Assembly (NCBI GenBank): GCA_964649845.1 | Contig: CAZYSS010000058.1 | Coordinates: 1 to 13,149, forward strand | Length of the DNA stretch: 13,149 bases | Reading direction: 5' to 3' | Source: RGIG3102 sp964649845 | Lineage (GTDB): Bacteria > Bacillota > Clostridia > Oscillospirales > Ruminococcaceae | Part shown: piece by piece, positions 7,098 to 12,924 of the stretch | Layout of the letters: each line of letters begins with the position of its first letter | How positions within the stretch are numbered: the first letter of the stretch is position 1 | Program-made: the position numbers and the translations under genes | The notes under the pieces: generated by a model | The model's database searches: none | What the model saw: the letters and a program-made list of their open reading frames with translations, nothing else | What the model was told of the DNA's origin: nothing

Positions 7098-7465
7098 AGT
7101 TTACTCCTTATATCATAAATTATTCGAAATTATAATTTTATGAACCATTGGAATCACATCTCCTCGTCTTTTGAAATTAACTTTAACAATAATTATACTA
7201 TAGCAAAAATTACTTTTTTGCAAATAACACAACACATAGCCACATAACATTATCTGTTCTTTAGCTTATATAAATATCACATAACACCATACTATATATG
7301 CGTCATTTTTACGATATCATTATAAGTTACTATATAATATTTGTCAATTTTATTATATTTCAACAAAATTTACTACGAAATACTATTACAGTCAAAATCA
7401 CTAAAAAGATGAGTCACGAATAACATATGTAATTCTTTTTATCAAATCTCACACCGAAATTGTTT
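7098..7465. other. Long AT-rich non-coding region, including a leader of about 215 nt
   Basis: No convincing gene lies in these 368 bases. They are noticeably more AT-rich than the flanking conserved genes. The left part (7098 to about 7312) is the predicted untranslated leader of the secreted-protein gene. It contains three copies of a nine-base word of form CAMATAACA (7221-7229, 7241-7249, 7278-7286), a weak hairpin GCAAAAA/TTTTTGC (7203-7221), and an 11-codon reverse-strand mini-ORF (7148-7113). The right part (7348-7465) follows the 125-aa membrane protein gene; no convincing terminator for that gene was seen. Confidence 0.6.
7319..7347 (-). promoter_or_regulatory. Perfect consensus sigma-A promoter reading toward the secreted-protein gene
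   Basis: On the reverse strand, TTGACA (7347-7342) and TATAAT (7324-7319) are separated by exactly 17 bases, all twelve positions matching consensus. The predicted start near 7312 is about 215 bases upstream of the secreted-protein ATG (7097), so the transcript has an unusually long leader. It could instead drive a small RNA ending before 7098, but no good terminator was found in between. Confidence 0.7.
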
Positions 7466-7843
7466 TCACTCCGCTTTTTTGTTTCTTGTAAATATTTTTA
7501 AAATCAGCCAGCTGAGCACTGTAATCACTATTGGATATACAAACAGTGATATGTATTCAAACGCGCCAAGTCCCTGCAGATTTATGCCCCAATTGCGTGA
7601 AACAGGTTTTCTAAACAGAACAAGCAGTGCAAACTGCACCAGCATACCTACAGCAACAAATGCTGGGCGTATATGCTTTTTTATAAAAATCACCAATGAA
7701 GCAATTACAGGCACTGCAATGCACAGACTTATCCATAATATATCTGGTGTGGCTATAAACACAGCAGGCACGGCGAAAAACACCAATAAAAATGAAGCTA
7801 TGCCCCATAACGCCGAAAAAAACAATTCTTTTATAGTTTTCAT
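7466..7843 (-). CDS. Small four-helix membrane protein, function unknown
   Basis: A 125-residue hydrophobic protein that I do not recognise. Four membrane helices are likely, at about residues 9-31, 34-53, 58-77 and 94-115, with a basic C-terminal end (KIFTRNKKAE) and a short loop after helix 3 (RKPVSRNWGINLQG). Its ATG lies only three bases after the stop codon of the upstream 72-residue gene, with a GGAT-like site inside the 3' end of that gene. The pair is therefore translated from one message and probably coupled. No transporter, ATPase or enzymatic motif is visible. The two proteins could form one small membrane complex, an inference from spacing and hydrophobicity only. Confidence 0.75.
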   Translation of the reverse strand: MKTIKELFFSALWGIASFLLVFFAVPAVFIATPDILWISLCIAVPVIASLVIFIKKHIRPAFVAVGMLVQFALLVLFRKPVSRNWGINLQGLGAFEYISLFVYPIVITVLSWLILKIFTRNKKAE

Positions 7844-7846
7844 AAT

Positions 7847-8065
7847 TTAAACATCCTTATTTTTCAACCATTTTGACAACAGACACATCATCATTGCAGG
7901 TAACAGTGTAACAGCCGCATTGGCAAGTATAAACACATAAAAAGGTGCAGAATTAAGGGCTGTGTTATACCGCATATAATCCCTTACAAGGGAAACCACA
8001 AAAACAACAATCAATATTCTTGATGTGCTTTCACACAATTTATAAAACTTGAACTCCTTTTTCAT
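7847..8065 (-). CDS. Very small two-helix membrane protein, function unknown
   Basis: A 72-residue protein with two predicted membrane helices (about 15-34 and 41-63). A charged N-terminus (MKKEFKFYK) and a basic C-terminus (SKWLKNKDV) suggest that both ends face the cytoplasm. I do not recognise the family. The start ATG at 8065 has AAGGAG about six bases upstream, a good site for so short a gene. Only 46 bases separate it from the stop of the AraC-type regulator gene. That space holds a hairpin but no recognisable promoter, so expression may depend on read-through from the regulator gene. It precedes the 125-residue membrane protein by three bases. Confidence 0.75.
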   Translation of the reverse strand: MKKEFKFYKLCESTSRILIVVFVVSLVRDYMRYNTALNSAPFYVFILANAAVTLLPAMMMCLLSKWLKNKDV

Positions 8066-8083
8066 AATATCTCCTTATATTGT

Positions 8084-8109
8084 AAAAGCCTCTTTCCAGA
8101 GGCTTTTTT
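8084..8109. terminator. Terminator-like hairpin between the AraC regulator and small membrane genes
   Basis: AAAAGCCTCT (8084-8093) pairs perfectly with AGAGGCTTTT (8098-8107). The loop is TTCC on the plus strand, which reads as the GNRA-type tetraloop GGAA on the minus strand. The hairpin begins five bases after the regulator's stop. In the direction of the genes (leftward) the U-run is only four bases long before AC, so termination may be incomplete. In the rightward direction six T residues follow. Confidence 0.8.
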
Positions 8110-8111
8110 AA

Positions 8112-8918
8112 TCAGGTATAAACATCAGGGTCAATCTGCAGTGTAAGCTGGTTTGGCAGGTACTGTGAGGAAATAATTCTGGCTTTGTACGCCATAGGTG
8201 TTTCCCCTGTTACTTTTTTAAAAGCCTTGCACAGATAGTTGTCCCCAGAGAAGCCTGTCTGCAGTGCAATAGTGTTCAGCGGCAGTGATGTCTGTGTAAG
8301 CAGCTGCTTTACAGCATCTATGCGCACGCTGGTGAGATATTTGCCCGGTGTGGTACCTGTGTGTTTGAAAAATTCACGCACAAGATGGCTTTTTGAAATT
8401 TTGAGAGTGGCTGCCAGTTCTTCCACGCCATAAACATTTGCATAGTTTTCTTTGATAAGGCGGACAGCATCAATAATAACCTGGCTGGCAATAACTGCCT
8501 TTTTATCGCCATGGCTGAGAGTATTGATAATTTCAAAGGATATGTTGGAGATGTATATTTCACTGAGACTGTCAAAATTCTGAACGACCTGTGTAATCTG
8601 CTGTGGTAAAAACGGTGCGAAAATACCGCTGGTAATAAAGGCTGTACCAACTTCTCTGGAATATTTTTCTGCAATTATGCCGCTGATATTAAAGCCCATA
8701 ATTTCGCAATCATCACTTGGATGGATTACGATATGGCCTTCACTGCAGATGATTTCTTCTTTTTTTACATCCAGTACAGTACCGTGGCTGTCTGCTGTGC
8801 AACGCCCTTTAGCCACCAGAAACAGGTTGATGCCGCTGTGGTCATACTCTATATCCCGGTTGCCTTTCTGATGGACAATGTCGCCTATATGACAGTATTT
8901 TTTTATATCAAAACTCAT
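8112..8918 (-). CDS. AraC/XylS-family transcriptional regulator
   Basis: A 268-residue DNA-binding regulator. The N-terminal half (about 1-135) looks like a cupin-type sensing domain: beta-rich, with HSGINLFLVAKGRCTADSHG and GHIVIHPSDDCEIMGFNISG. The C-terminal 100 residues form the two-helix-turn-helix AraC domain. The first helix-turn-helix is at about 163-186 (YGVEELAATLKISKSHLVREFFKH). The linker contains TGTTPGKYLTSVRIDAVKQLL. The second is at about 214-238 (LNTIALQTGFSGDNYLCKAFKKV) and is followed by the signature GETPMAYK. The start ATG 8918 has a GAGAG-like, weaker ribosome binding site. A good sigma-A promoter lies 40 bases upstream. Two small membrane protein genes follow on the same strand and are plausible targets or operon partners. 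The effector is unknown; cupin AraC proteins often sense sugars or small metabolites. Confidence 0.93.
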   Translation of the reverse strand: MSFDIKKYCHIGDIVHQKGNRDIEYDHSGINLFLVAKGRCTADSHGTVLDVKKEEIICSEGHIVIHPSDDCEIMGFNISGIIAEKYSREVGTAFITSGIFAPFLPQQITQVVQNFDSLSEIYISNISFEIINTLSHGDKKAVIASQVIIDAVRLIKENYANVYGVEELAATLKISKSHLVREFFKHTGTTPGKYLTSVRIDAVKQLLTQTSLPLNTIALQTGFSGDNYLCKAFKKVTGETPMAYKARIISSQYLPNQLTLQIDPDVYT

Positions 8919-8964
8919 TTTCTTCTCTCAACCAACCATCTTATTTTTTAAGGTTATTAATTTA

Positions 8965-8993
8965 AGTATATAACAAAGAGTTAAAAATATCAA
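8965..8993 (-). promoter_or_regulatory. Sigma-A promoter for the AraC-type regulator gene
   Basis: On the reverse strand, TTGATA (8993-8988) and TATACT (8970-8965) are 17 bases apart, each matching five of six consensus positions. The predicted start near 8958 gives a 40-base leader before ATG 8918. Confidence 0.7.
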
Positions 8994-9168
8994 TAATTTA
9001 CTATACGATTTGTTTATAATTTTTGTAAAAAATATCAGTATTTCAGCAAATTTATTTCCATATAAACCTGTGTAGAATAAATAACTGCCGTACTCTGAAG
9101 CGGAGTATCATATAAATTATTAATTTGATAAACCTGTTTTTTTATGCTAAAATCAGGTGGGTGATAAT

Positions 9169-9426
9169 ATGCATTATGTTTATATCTTGCAGTGCGCAGA
9201 CGGCACACTGTACACAGGCTGGACAACCGACCTGGAAAAAAGAATACAGACACACAACGAGAAAAAGGGTGCCAAATATACCAAAAGCCGCACTCCTGTT
9301 TCCCTGTATTATTATGAAGAATTTGAAACCAAAAGCGAAGCGCTGAAACGCGAAGCACGGATAAAAAAACTGAAAAGACAGGACAAAATTTTATTGAAAA
9401 GCAAAAATCATTCTGAAACCCGATAA
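9169..9426 (+). CDS. GIY-YIG nuclease-domain protein (UPF0213/YhbQ-like)
   Basis: A stand-alone GIY-YIG domain protein of 85 residues, the usual size of the UPF0213/YhbQ group. It starts MHYVYILQCADGTLYTGWT, with YVYIL in place of GIY and LYTGW in place of YIG (residues 3-18). It also keeps the catalytic Arg (DLEKRIQTHN, about 25) and the metal-binding Glu in ALKREARIKKLKR (about 62). It is predicted to be a small cytosolic DNA endonuclease; the family's cellular role is poorly known, with links to DNA repair proposed. The start is placed at ATG 9169, with AGGTGG eight bases upstream. A GTG at 9157 is in frame but lies inside that binding site. The last codons form the left arm of the terminator. 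It is convergent with spoIVA. Confidence 0.92.
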   Translation: MHYVYILQCADGTLYTGWTTDLEKRIQTHNEKKGAKYTKSRTPVSLYYYEEFETKSEALKREARIKKLKRQDKILLKSKNHSETR

Positions 9427-9450
9427 AACGGTATTCAGAATGATTTTTTT
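9403..9450. terminator. Bidirectional terminator overlapping the end of the GIY-YIG gene
   Basis: AAAAATCATTCTGAA (9403-9417) is the exact reverse complement of TTCAGAATGATTTTT (9434-9448), and an inner acc/ggt pair extends the stem. The left arm lies inside the coding region; the stop codon (9424-9426) falls in the loop. T-runs follow in both directions, so it can end the GIY-YIG message and the convergent spoIVA message, whose stop is at 9501. A short hairpin, CTGTAA-gat-TTACAG (9492-9506), also spans the spoIVA stop. Confidence 0.85.
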
Positions 9451-9500
9451 GTGGAGAAAAAATCCAATAAATGGCTTGTAAAGCATTTAAACTGTAAGAT

Positions 9501-10973
9501 TTACAGAATAATACATATCAGTCCCTGGCAGCCTTCATTTACCACTTTTTCTATAGTCTGGGCCAGTTTTTCCCTGGCTTCAGAAGGGATATTCAGCAAT
9601 TTTGCATTAAGCCCCTGATTTACCAGTTCCTGCAGTGAGTTGCCAAGCAGGTTTGACTGCCATATACCCAGAGGGTTGTTTTCGAAATTTGCCAGCATTG
9701 ATGATACCATATCCTCGCCACTGGATTCATTGCCTATTATGGGAGAAACTGTAGTTGTTATATCTGCCTTTATGATATGCAGGCTGGGGGCGGATGCTGT
9801 CAGCTTTATGCCATACTTTGTGCCCTGTTTCACCATTTCCGGCTCCTCAAGACGCAGTTTATCAGGTGATGGCATTACAATTCCATAGCCTGTGGCCTCT
9901 ACCTGCCGCAACGCTGGTGAAAGCCTGTCATACTCTGCCTTGGCGTGAACCAGTGATTTCATCAGTTGCATCAGTGCCCGGTCATCCTTAACATCTGTTC
10001 CTGTGATAGACTGCAGGGTATCATAATACAGGTTTTTGTCCAGTTCTGTGTTTACTGTAGCACAACCTGTGCCGTAATCTATCCGGCTGCAGCTGGCGGA
10101 AGTGATGTGGTCTGATTGTGCAAACTCCGCTGCTGCAGAAGTTATCCGGCTGATTTTATCCACATTTTCAAAATGGGTTCTGATATTTTCCAGTATCCGC
10201 TGTCTGGGTGCAAAACCGGCATCCTGCATTGCCAGCCATTTTGGCAGTGTTATTGCGATTTCTTTTACAGGGAATTGAGTAAGGGCCAGCTGCAGTATTT
10301 CTTCGATTTTCTTTTTATCCAGTTCCAGACAGTTGGCACATACCACCGGAACACCATATTTCTGGGAAATATGTCTGGCTGTGTGAACTGCTTCCTGTGA
10401 CTGTGGGGCAATGGAGTTAAGAACAACCACAAAAGGTTTGTTCAGTGCCAGCAGCTGTGTGATTACCTTTTCTTCCGCTTCCAGATAGTTCCGGCGGGGA
10501 ATGTCCGTTACAGAACCGTCTGTAGTCACCACAATGCCTATTGTGGAATGGTCGCTGATTACTTTCTGTGTGCCTATCTGTGCAGCCTTTTCAAATGGTA
10601 TAGACTGTTTGAACCATGGCGTTTTCACCATTCGGGGACTGCCCTCTTCTGTATCGCCCTGTGCTCCTTTTATCATATAGCCTACGCAGTCCACAAGGCG
10701 TACTTTCAGGTTCTGCTTTTCATCCAGCACTATATCCACACCCTGCCGTGGGATAAAATTCGGCTGAGTTGTCATAACTGTTCTGCCAGAGGCGGACTGG
10801 GGCAGTTCATCTATGGCGCGCATACGTTTGTCTGCGTCTGTTATATTGGGAATAACCAGTGCTTCCATAAACATTTTTATAAATGTGCTTTTGCCGCTGC
10901 GGACAGGACCAACCACACCTATGTAAATATCACCGCCTGTACGTTTTTCAATACTTTCATATATGTTGTTCAT
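9501..10973 (-). CDS. spoIVA: Stage IV sporulation protein A (SpoIVA), spore-coat basement-layer ATPase
   Basis: SpoIVA is the mother-cell ATPase that polymerises irreversibly on the outer forespore membrane and forms the platform for coat assembly. The 490-residue length matches the family (about 492 in Bacillus). The N-terminus, MNNIYESIEKRTGGDIYIGVVGPVRSGKSTFIKMF, carries the Walker A motif GPVRSGKST (22-30, Lys28). Thr68-Thr69 (RTVMTTQPNF) and Asp95 (VRLVDCVGY) sit two residues before the Bacillus sensor Thr70/71 and Walker B Asp97. The middle and C-terminal regions complete a full protein ending in a hydrophobic GLICIIL, the end implicated in membrane targeting. It starts nine bases after the sipL-like stop, and its GAGGTGA ribosome binding site overlaps that stop, so translation is probably coupled. 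Expected to be sigma-E controlled. No defects seen. Confidence 0.98.
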   Translation of the reverse strand: MNNIYESIEKRTGGDIYIGVVGPVRSGKSTFIKMFMEALVIPNITDADKRMRAIDELPQSASGRTVMTTQPNFIPRQGVDIVLDEKQNLKVRLVDCVGYMIKGAQGDTEEGSPRMVKTPWFKQSIPFEKAAQIGTQKVISDHSTIGIVVTTDGSVTDIPRRNYLEAEEKVITQLLALNKPFVVVLNSIAPQSQEAVHTARHISQKYGVPVVCANCLELDKKKIEEILQLALTQFPVKEIAITLPKWLAMQDAGFAPRQRILENIRTHFENVDKISRITSAAAEFAQSDHITSASCSRIDYGTGCATVNTELDKNLYYDTLQSITGTDVKDDRALMQLMKSLVHAKAEYDRLSPALRQVEATGYGIVMPSPDKLRLEEPEMVKQGTKYGIKLTASAPSLHIIKADITTTVSPIIGNESSGEDMVSSMLANFENNPLGIWQSNLLGNSLQELVNQGLNAKLLNIPSEAREKLAQTIEKVVNEGCQGLICIIL

Positions 10974-10982
10974 ATTTTCACC

Positions 10983-12494
10983 TCACATTCCGAAGGCAGG
11001 TATAAACAGCATTCTGTCCTCCTGCAGTTTTTCCGTTTCCAGATTATTCTCCTCTTTAATCAGGGATGTATCTGTCCTGTATCTCATTGCAATATCAAAT
11101 ACTCTTTCACCTTTTTTGCCATAGTAAAGTATCAGTGCATTTGCAGGCAGCTGTGCAGGTGTGTCTGTCTTTTCTGTAAGCCGTGAAAGTACAGTTACTG
11201 CTTTTCTTTTTATAACAAATCCGGATACGTTTATATTCACCGTTGCTTTCAGAATATCCTCTGCAAGGCTGATATTGCTTTCAGCGGGCCGACAGGAAAT
11301 TATAAATTCATCGTCCTGATTTATTTCCGCACCTATATCTATAATTATATCCCGGCTTTTGTTGAAACATTCATATTCATTCTGGCTGTTTTTTACTATA
11401 GCGCTGACTGTGAGTTTTGATTTAAGGGTATTCATATTGTCGAAAGTATGAACCGCCGGTGGAGTAACATTGATAAAGTGGTAAACAGGTGTATATCCAC
11501 TGCCGATGGCATCTTCCACAGAAAAACGAAGTTTTTTGTTTACCGCCCGGATATTTTCGTCATAACTGATTATTTTTCTGTCCGTAGAATAATCATATAC
11601 CTTTGAAAATGCATCATAGACAATGTATACGCTTTCTCTGCGGAAAACCTTTACATCCAGCTGCGCTGTAATAATGCCGTTTATCTTTTTTGTATCGTTA
11701 TTCCGTGTAACGGTGAAATTTACGACTGAAAAATCAGCATATGCAATATTCCTGTCGTTTATTCCATTGATGTCCACCACCTGATTGTATACAAAGTTTT
11801 TTGTCCGATGGAGAATCTCTGTGGAATCCGGCATTGTGTACGCAATATCTGCCGCCACATCACCTTTGATATTCACTTTGTCCTGATAAACCAACACTGT
11901 CATATTGCTGCAGCAGGCTGAAATATTGAGGATTTTATCTGTTTCCCGTGGGATTGACAATTCATCTTCCATAGAAAACTGCCTTATGCCCCGCCCACAG
12001 AGAGAGAAGCCTGCAGTTTCCCAACTGTCTGCACAGACTGTATTGCTGTTTACCGCTGTGACAACCGGAATCTGCTGCACTGTATAAGCTTTTACAGTAA
12101 ATGCATAAACACCGTTTACTGTTATGCGTGAAGAATTCACCGCCCTGGTGTTTACATATTGGGTTTCACCGTTTACCACAATGAAATGGTGGCCTGTTAC
12201 TGCTGACGGCAGGTCAAACTGCCTCTGAAACGACTGTTTCTTGGTGATTACGGTAATATTTGCACCCTGTGGCGGCTGATAAAATACACTGATTCTGAAA
12301 AAGCCCTCAATAATCAGCCTGTTGCCGTTTATGTATTTCTGGGTAATTGTATGGTCTATATTTGTTTTTACTGTCTTGAAAACAGCTTTGTCATAATCGG
12401 CCAGCAGGATGTCCTGTTCAACCGGCATTTCAAAGCTGGTGTCAAAAAAACTGCCTGTGGTGTTCAGACTGTCTGTGATAATTATATCTGGCAT
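10983..12494 (-). CDS. sipL: SipL-like spore coat morphogenetic protein (DUF3794 plus LysM)
   Basis: SipL is the clostridial SpoIVA-binding protein needed to encase the forespore in coat; in Clostridioides difficile its LysM domain binds SpoIVA. This 503-residue protein has an N-terminal beta-rich region and DUF3794-like repeats, clearest at about 178-245 (from LSIPRETDKILNISA) and again in 300-430. A C-terminal LysM-like domain follows at about 455-499 (LYYGKKGERVFDIAMRY, then LIKEENNLETEKL and MLFIPAFGM). The position usually held by Trp in GDTLWxIA is Phe (RVFDIA). There is no signal peptide, as expected for a mother-cell cytosolic protein. The start is ATG 12494 with AGGAAGGAG just upstream. 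A longer in-frame start at 12680 would run back through the proS promoter and T-box on the other strand and is rejected. It lies directly upstream of spoIVA, supporting the assignment; spoVID is the Bacillus counterpart. Confidence 0.88.
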   Translation of the reverse strand: MPDIIITDSLNTTGSFFDTSFEMPVEQDILLADYDKAVFKTVKTNIDHTITQKYINGNRLIIEGFFRISVFYQPPQGANITVITKKQSFQRQFDLPSAVTGHHFIVVNGETQYVNTRAVNSSRITVNGVYAFTVKAYTVQQIPVVTAVNSNTVCADSWETAGFSLCGRGIRQFSMEDELSIPRETDKILNISACCSNMTVLVYQDKVNIKGDVAADIAYTMPDSTEILHRTKNFVYNQVVDINGINDRNIAYADFSVVNFTVTRNNDTKKINGIITAQLDVKVFRRESVYIVYDAFSKVYDYSTDRKIISYDENIRAVNKKLRFSVEDAIGSGYTPVYHFINVTPPAVHTFDNMNTLKSKLTVSAIVKNSQNEYECFNKSRDIIIDIGAEINQDDEFIISCRPAESNISLAEDILKATVNINVSGFVIKRKAVTVLSRLTEKTDTPAQLPANALILYYGKKGERVFDIAMRYRTDTSLIKEENNLETEKLQEDRMLFIPAFGM

Positions 12495-12579
12495 ATATTG
12501 TCTCCTTCCTATCTGGCGTAAATGGTTTGCCTTGTAAATAAATATTCTGCATATGTTAAATTTATTCTGGAATAAGCTA

Positions 12580-12608
12580 TAGACAAGCCGGAAAAATTGT
12601 GATAAAAT
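12580..12608 (+). promoter_or_regulatory. Sigma-A promoter for the proS T-box transcript
   Basis: TAGACA (12580-12585) and TAAAAT (12603-12608) are 17 bases apart, each matching five of six consensus positions. The predicted start near 12615 falls just before Stem I of the T-box. The region is shared with the 5' side of the divergent sipL-like gene. Confidence 0.75.
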
Positions 12609-12615
12609 ATTTGTC

Positions 12616-12887
12616 ATTGAAATGTGATGATTAGAAAAAGTAGGTATATGATGCCAGCAGAGAAAAGCCGGTTGGTGCAAGGCTTTGGGATTATCATATA
12701 TTGAACCAGTCTATGAACAGCCGGAGGGAAAACTGCAGATGCAGAAACTCCGGACGGAGGTCTCCGTTACAGGACATGCAGGTATACAGCCTGCGGTGAG
12801 GCGCAGACAATAAGTCTGAATTTAGGTGGTATCGCGGATTTTATTCGTCCTAAGTATAACATGGGTTATGCTTGGGGCTTTTTTATT
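12616..12887 (+). promoter_or_regulatory. T-box riboswitch, proline specific (CCA specifier)
   Basis: This leader senses uncharged tRNA-Pro and controls proS by antitermination. Stem I includes TAGA (12632-12635) with TCTA (12710-12713), and TATATGAT (12645-12652) with ATCATATA (12693-12700). Between the 3' arms is the specifier loop, with CCA at 12706-12708, a proline codon that would read a UGG anticodon. Further hairpins are CCGGAG/CTCCGG (12721-12753), ACGGAG/CTCCGT (12754-12767), GCAGG/CCTGC (12778-12794) and CAGAC/GTCTG (12804-12818). The T-box core, TTAGGTGGTATCGCGG (12822-12837), carries the bulge TGGT, which would pair with the ACCA end of tRNA-Pro. The antiterminator pairs TTAGG (12822-12826) with CCTAA (12849-12853), which is also the 5' arm of the terminator. 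Confidence 0.95.
12849..12884 (+). terminator. T-box-controlled intrinsic terminator
   Basis: CCTAAGTATAAC (12849-12860) pairs along twelve positions, including G-U pairs, with GTTATGCTTGGG (12865-12876) around an ATGG loop, and six T residues follow at 12879-12884. The first five bases of the 5' arm also form the antiterminator, so tRNA-Pro charging should decide between termination and read-through into proS. Confidence 0.93.
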
Positions 12888-12924
12888 TGCCCCAAGGCCC
12901 GCAGACAAAGAAAGGATAAATGAA

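Noticed and set aside
7203..7221. Hairpin GCAAAAA/TTTTTGC as a terminator for a small RNA
   Set aside because: The stem is almost all A-T and neither side has a proper U-run after it, so it is unlikely to stop transcription.
9085..9107. TACTC/GAGTA inverted repeat (around 9091-9107) as an AraC operator
   Set aside because: The stem is only five bases with a seven-base loop, well away from the regulator's promoter, and AraC-type sites are usually direct repeats.
9157..9168. GTG start for the GIY-YIG protein
   Set aside because: It lies inside the AGGTGG ribosome binding site of ATG 9169, and would add four residues before the conserved HYVYIL start.
10548..11186. 212-residue open frame antisense to spoIVA and sipL
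   Set aside because: Both opposite-strand genes are well supported. The antisense frame has antisense-like composition and no ribosome binding site was noted.
12517..12547. Sigma-E promoter for sipL/spoIVA on the reverse strand
   Set aside because: The -35 GAATATT (12547-12541) matches fully, but the only -10 candidate, CATTTACG (12524-12517), matches five of eight positions at a 16-base spacing, too far from the usual. Sigma-E control is still expected from known biology.
12495..12680. N-terminal extension of the sipL-like gene to an ATG at 12680 (565 residues)
   Set aside because: The extra residues would lie antisense to the proS promoter and T-box. They look unlike DUF3794 proteins, whereas ATG 12494 has an excellent AGGAAGGAG site.
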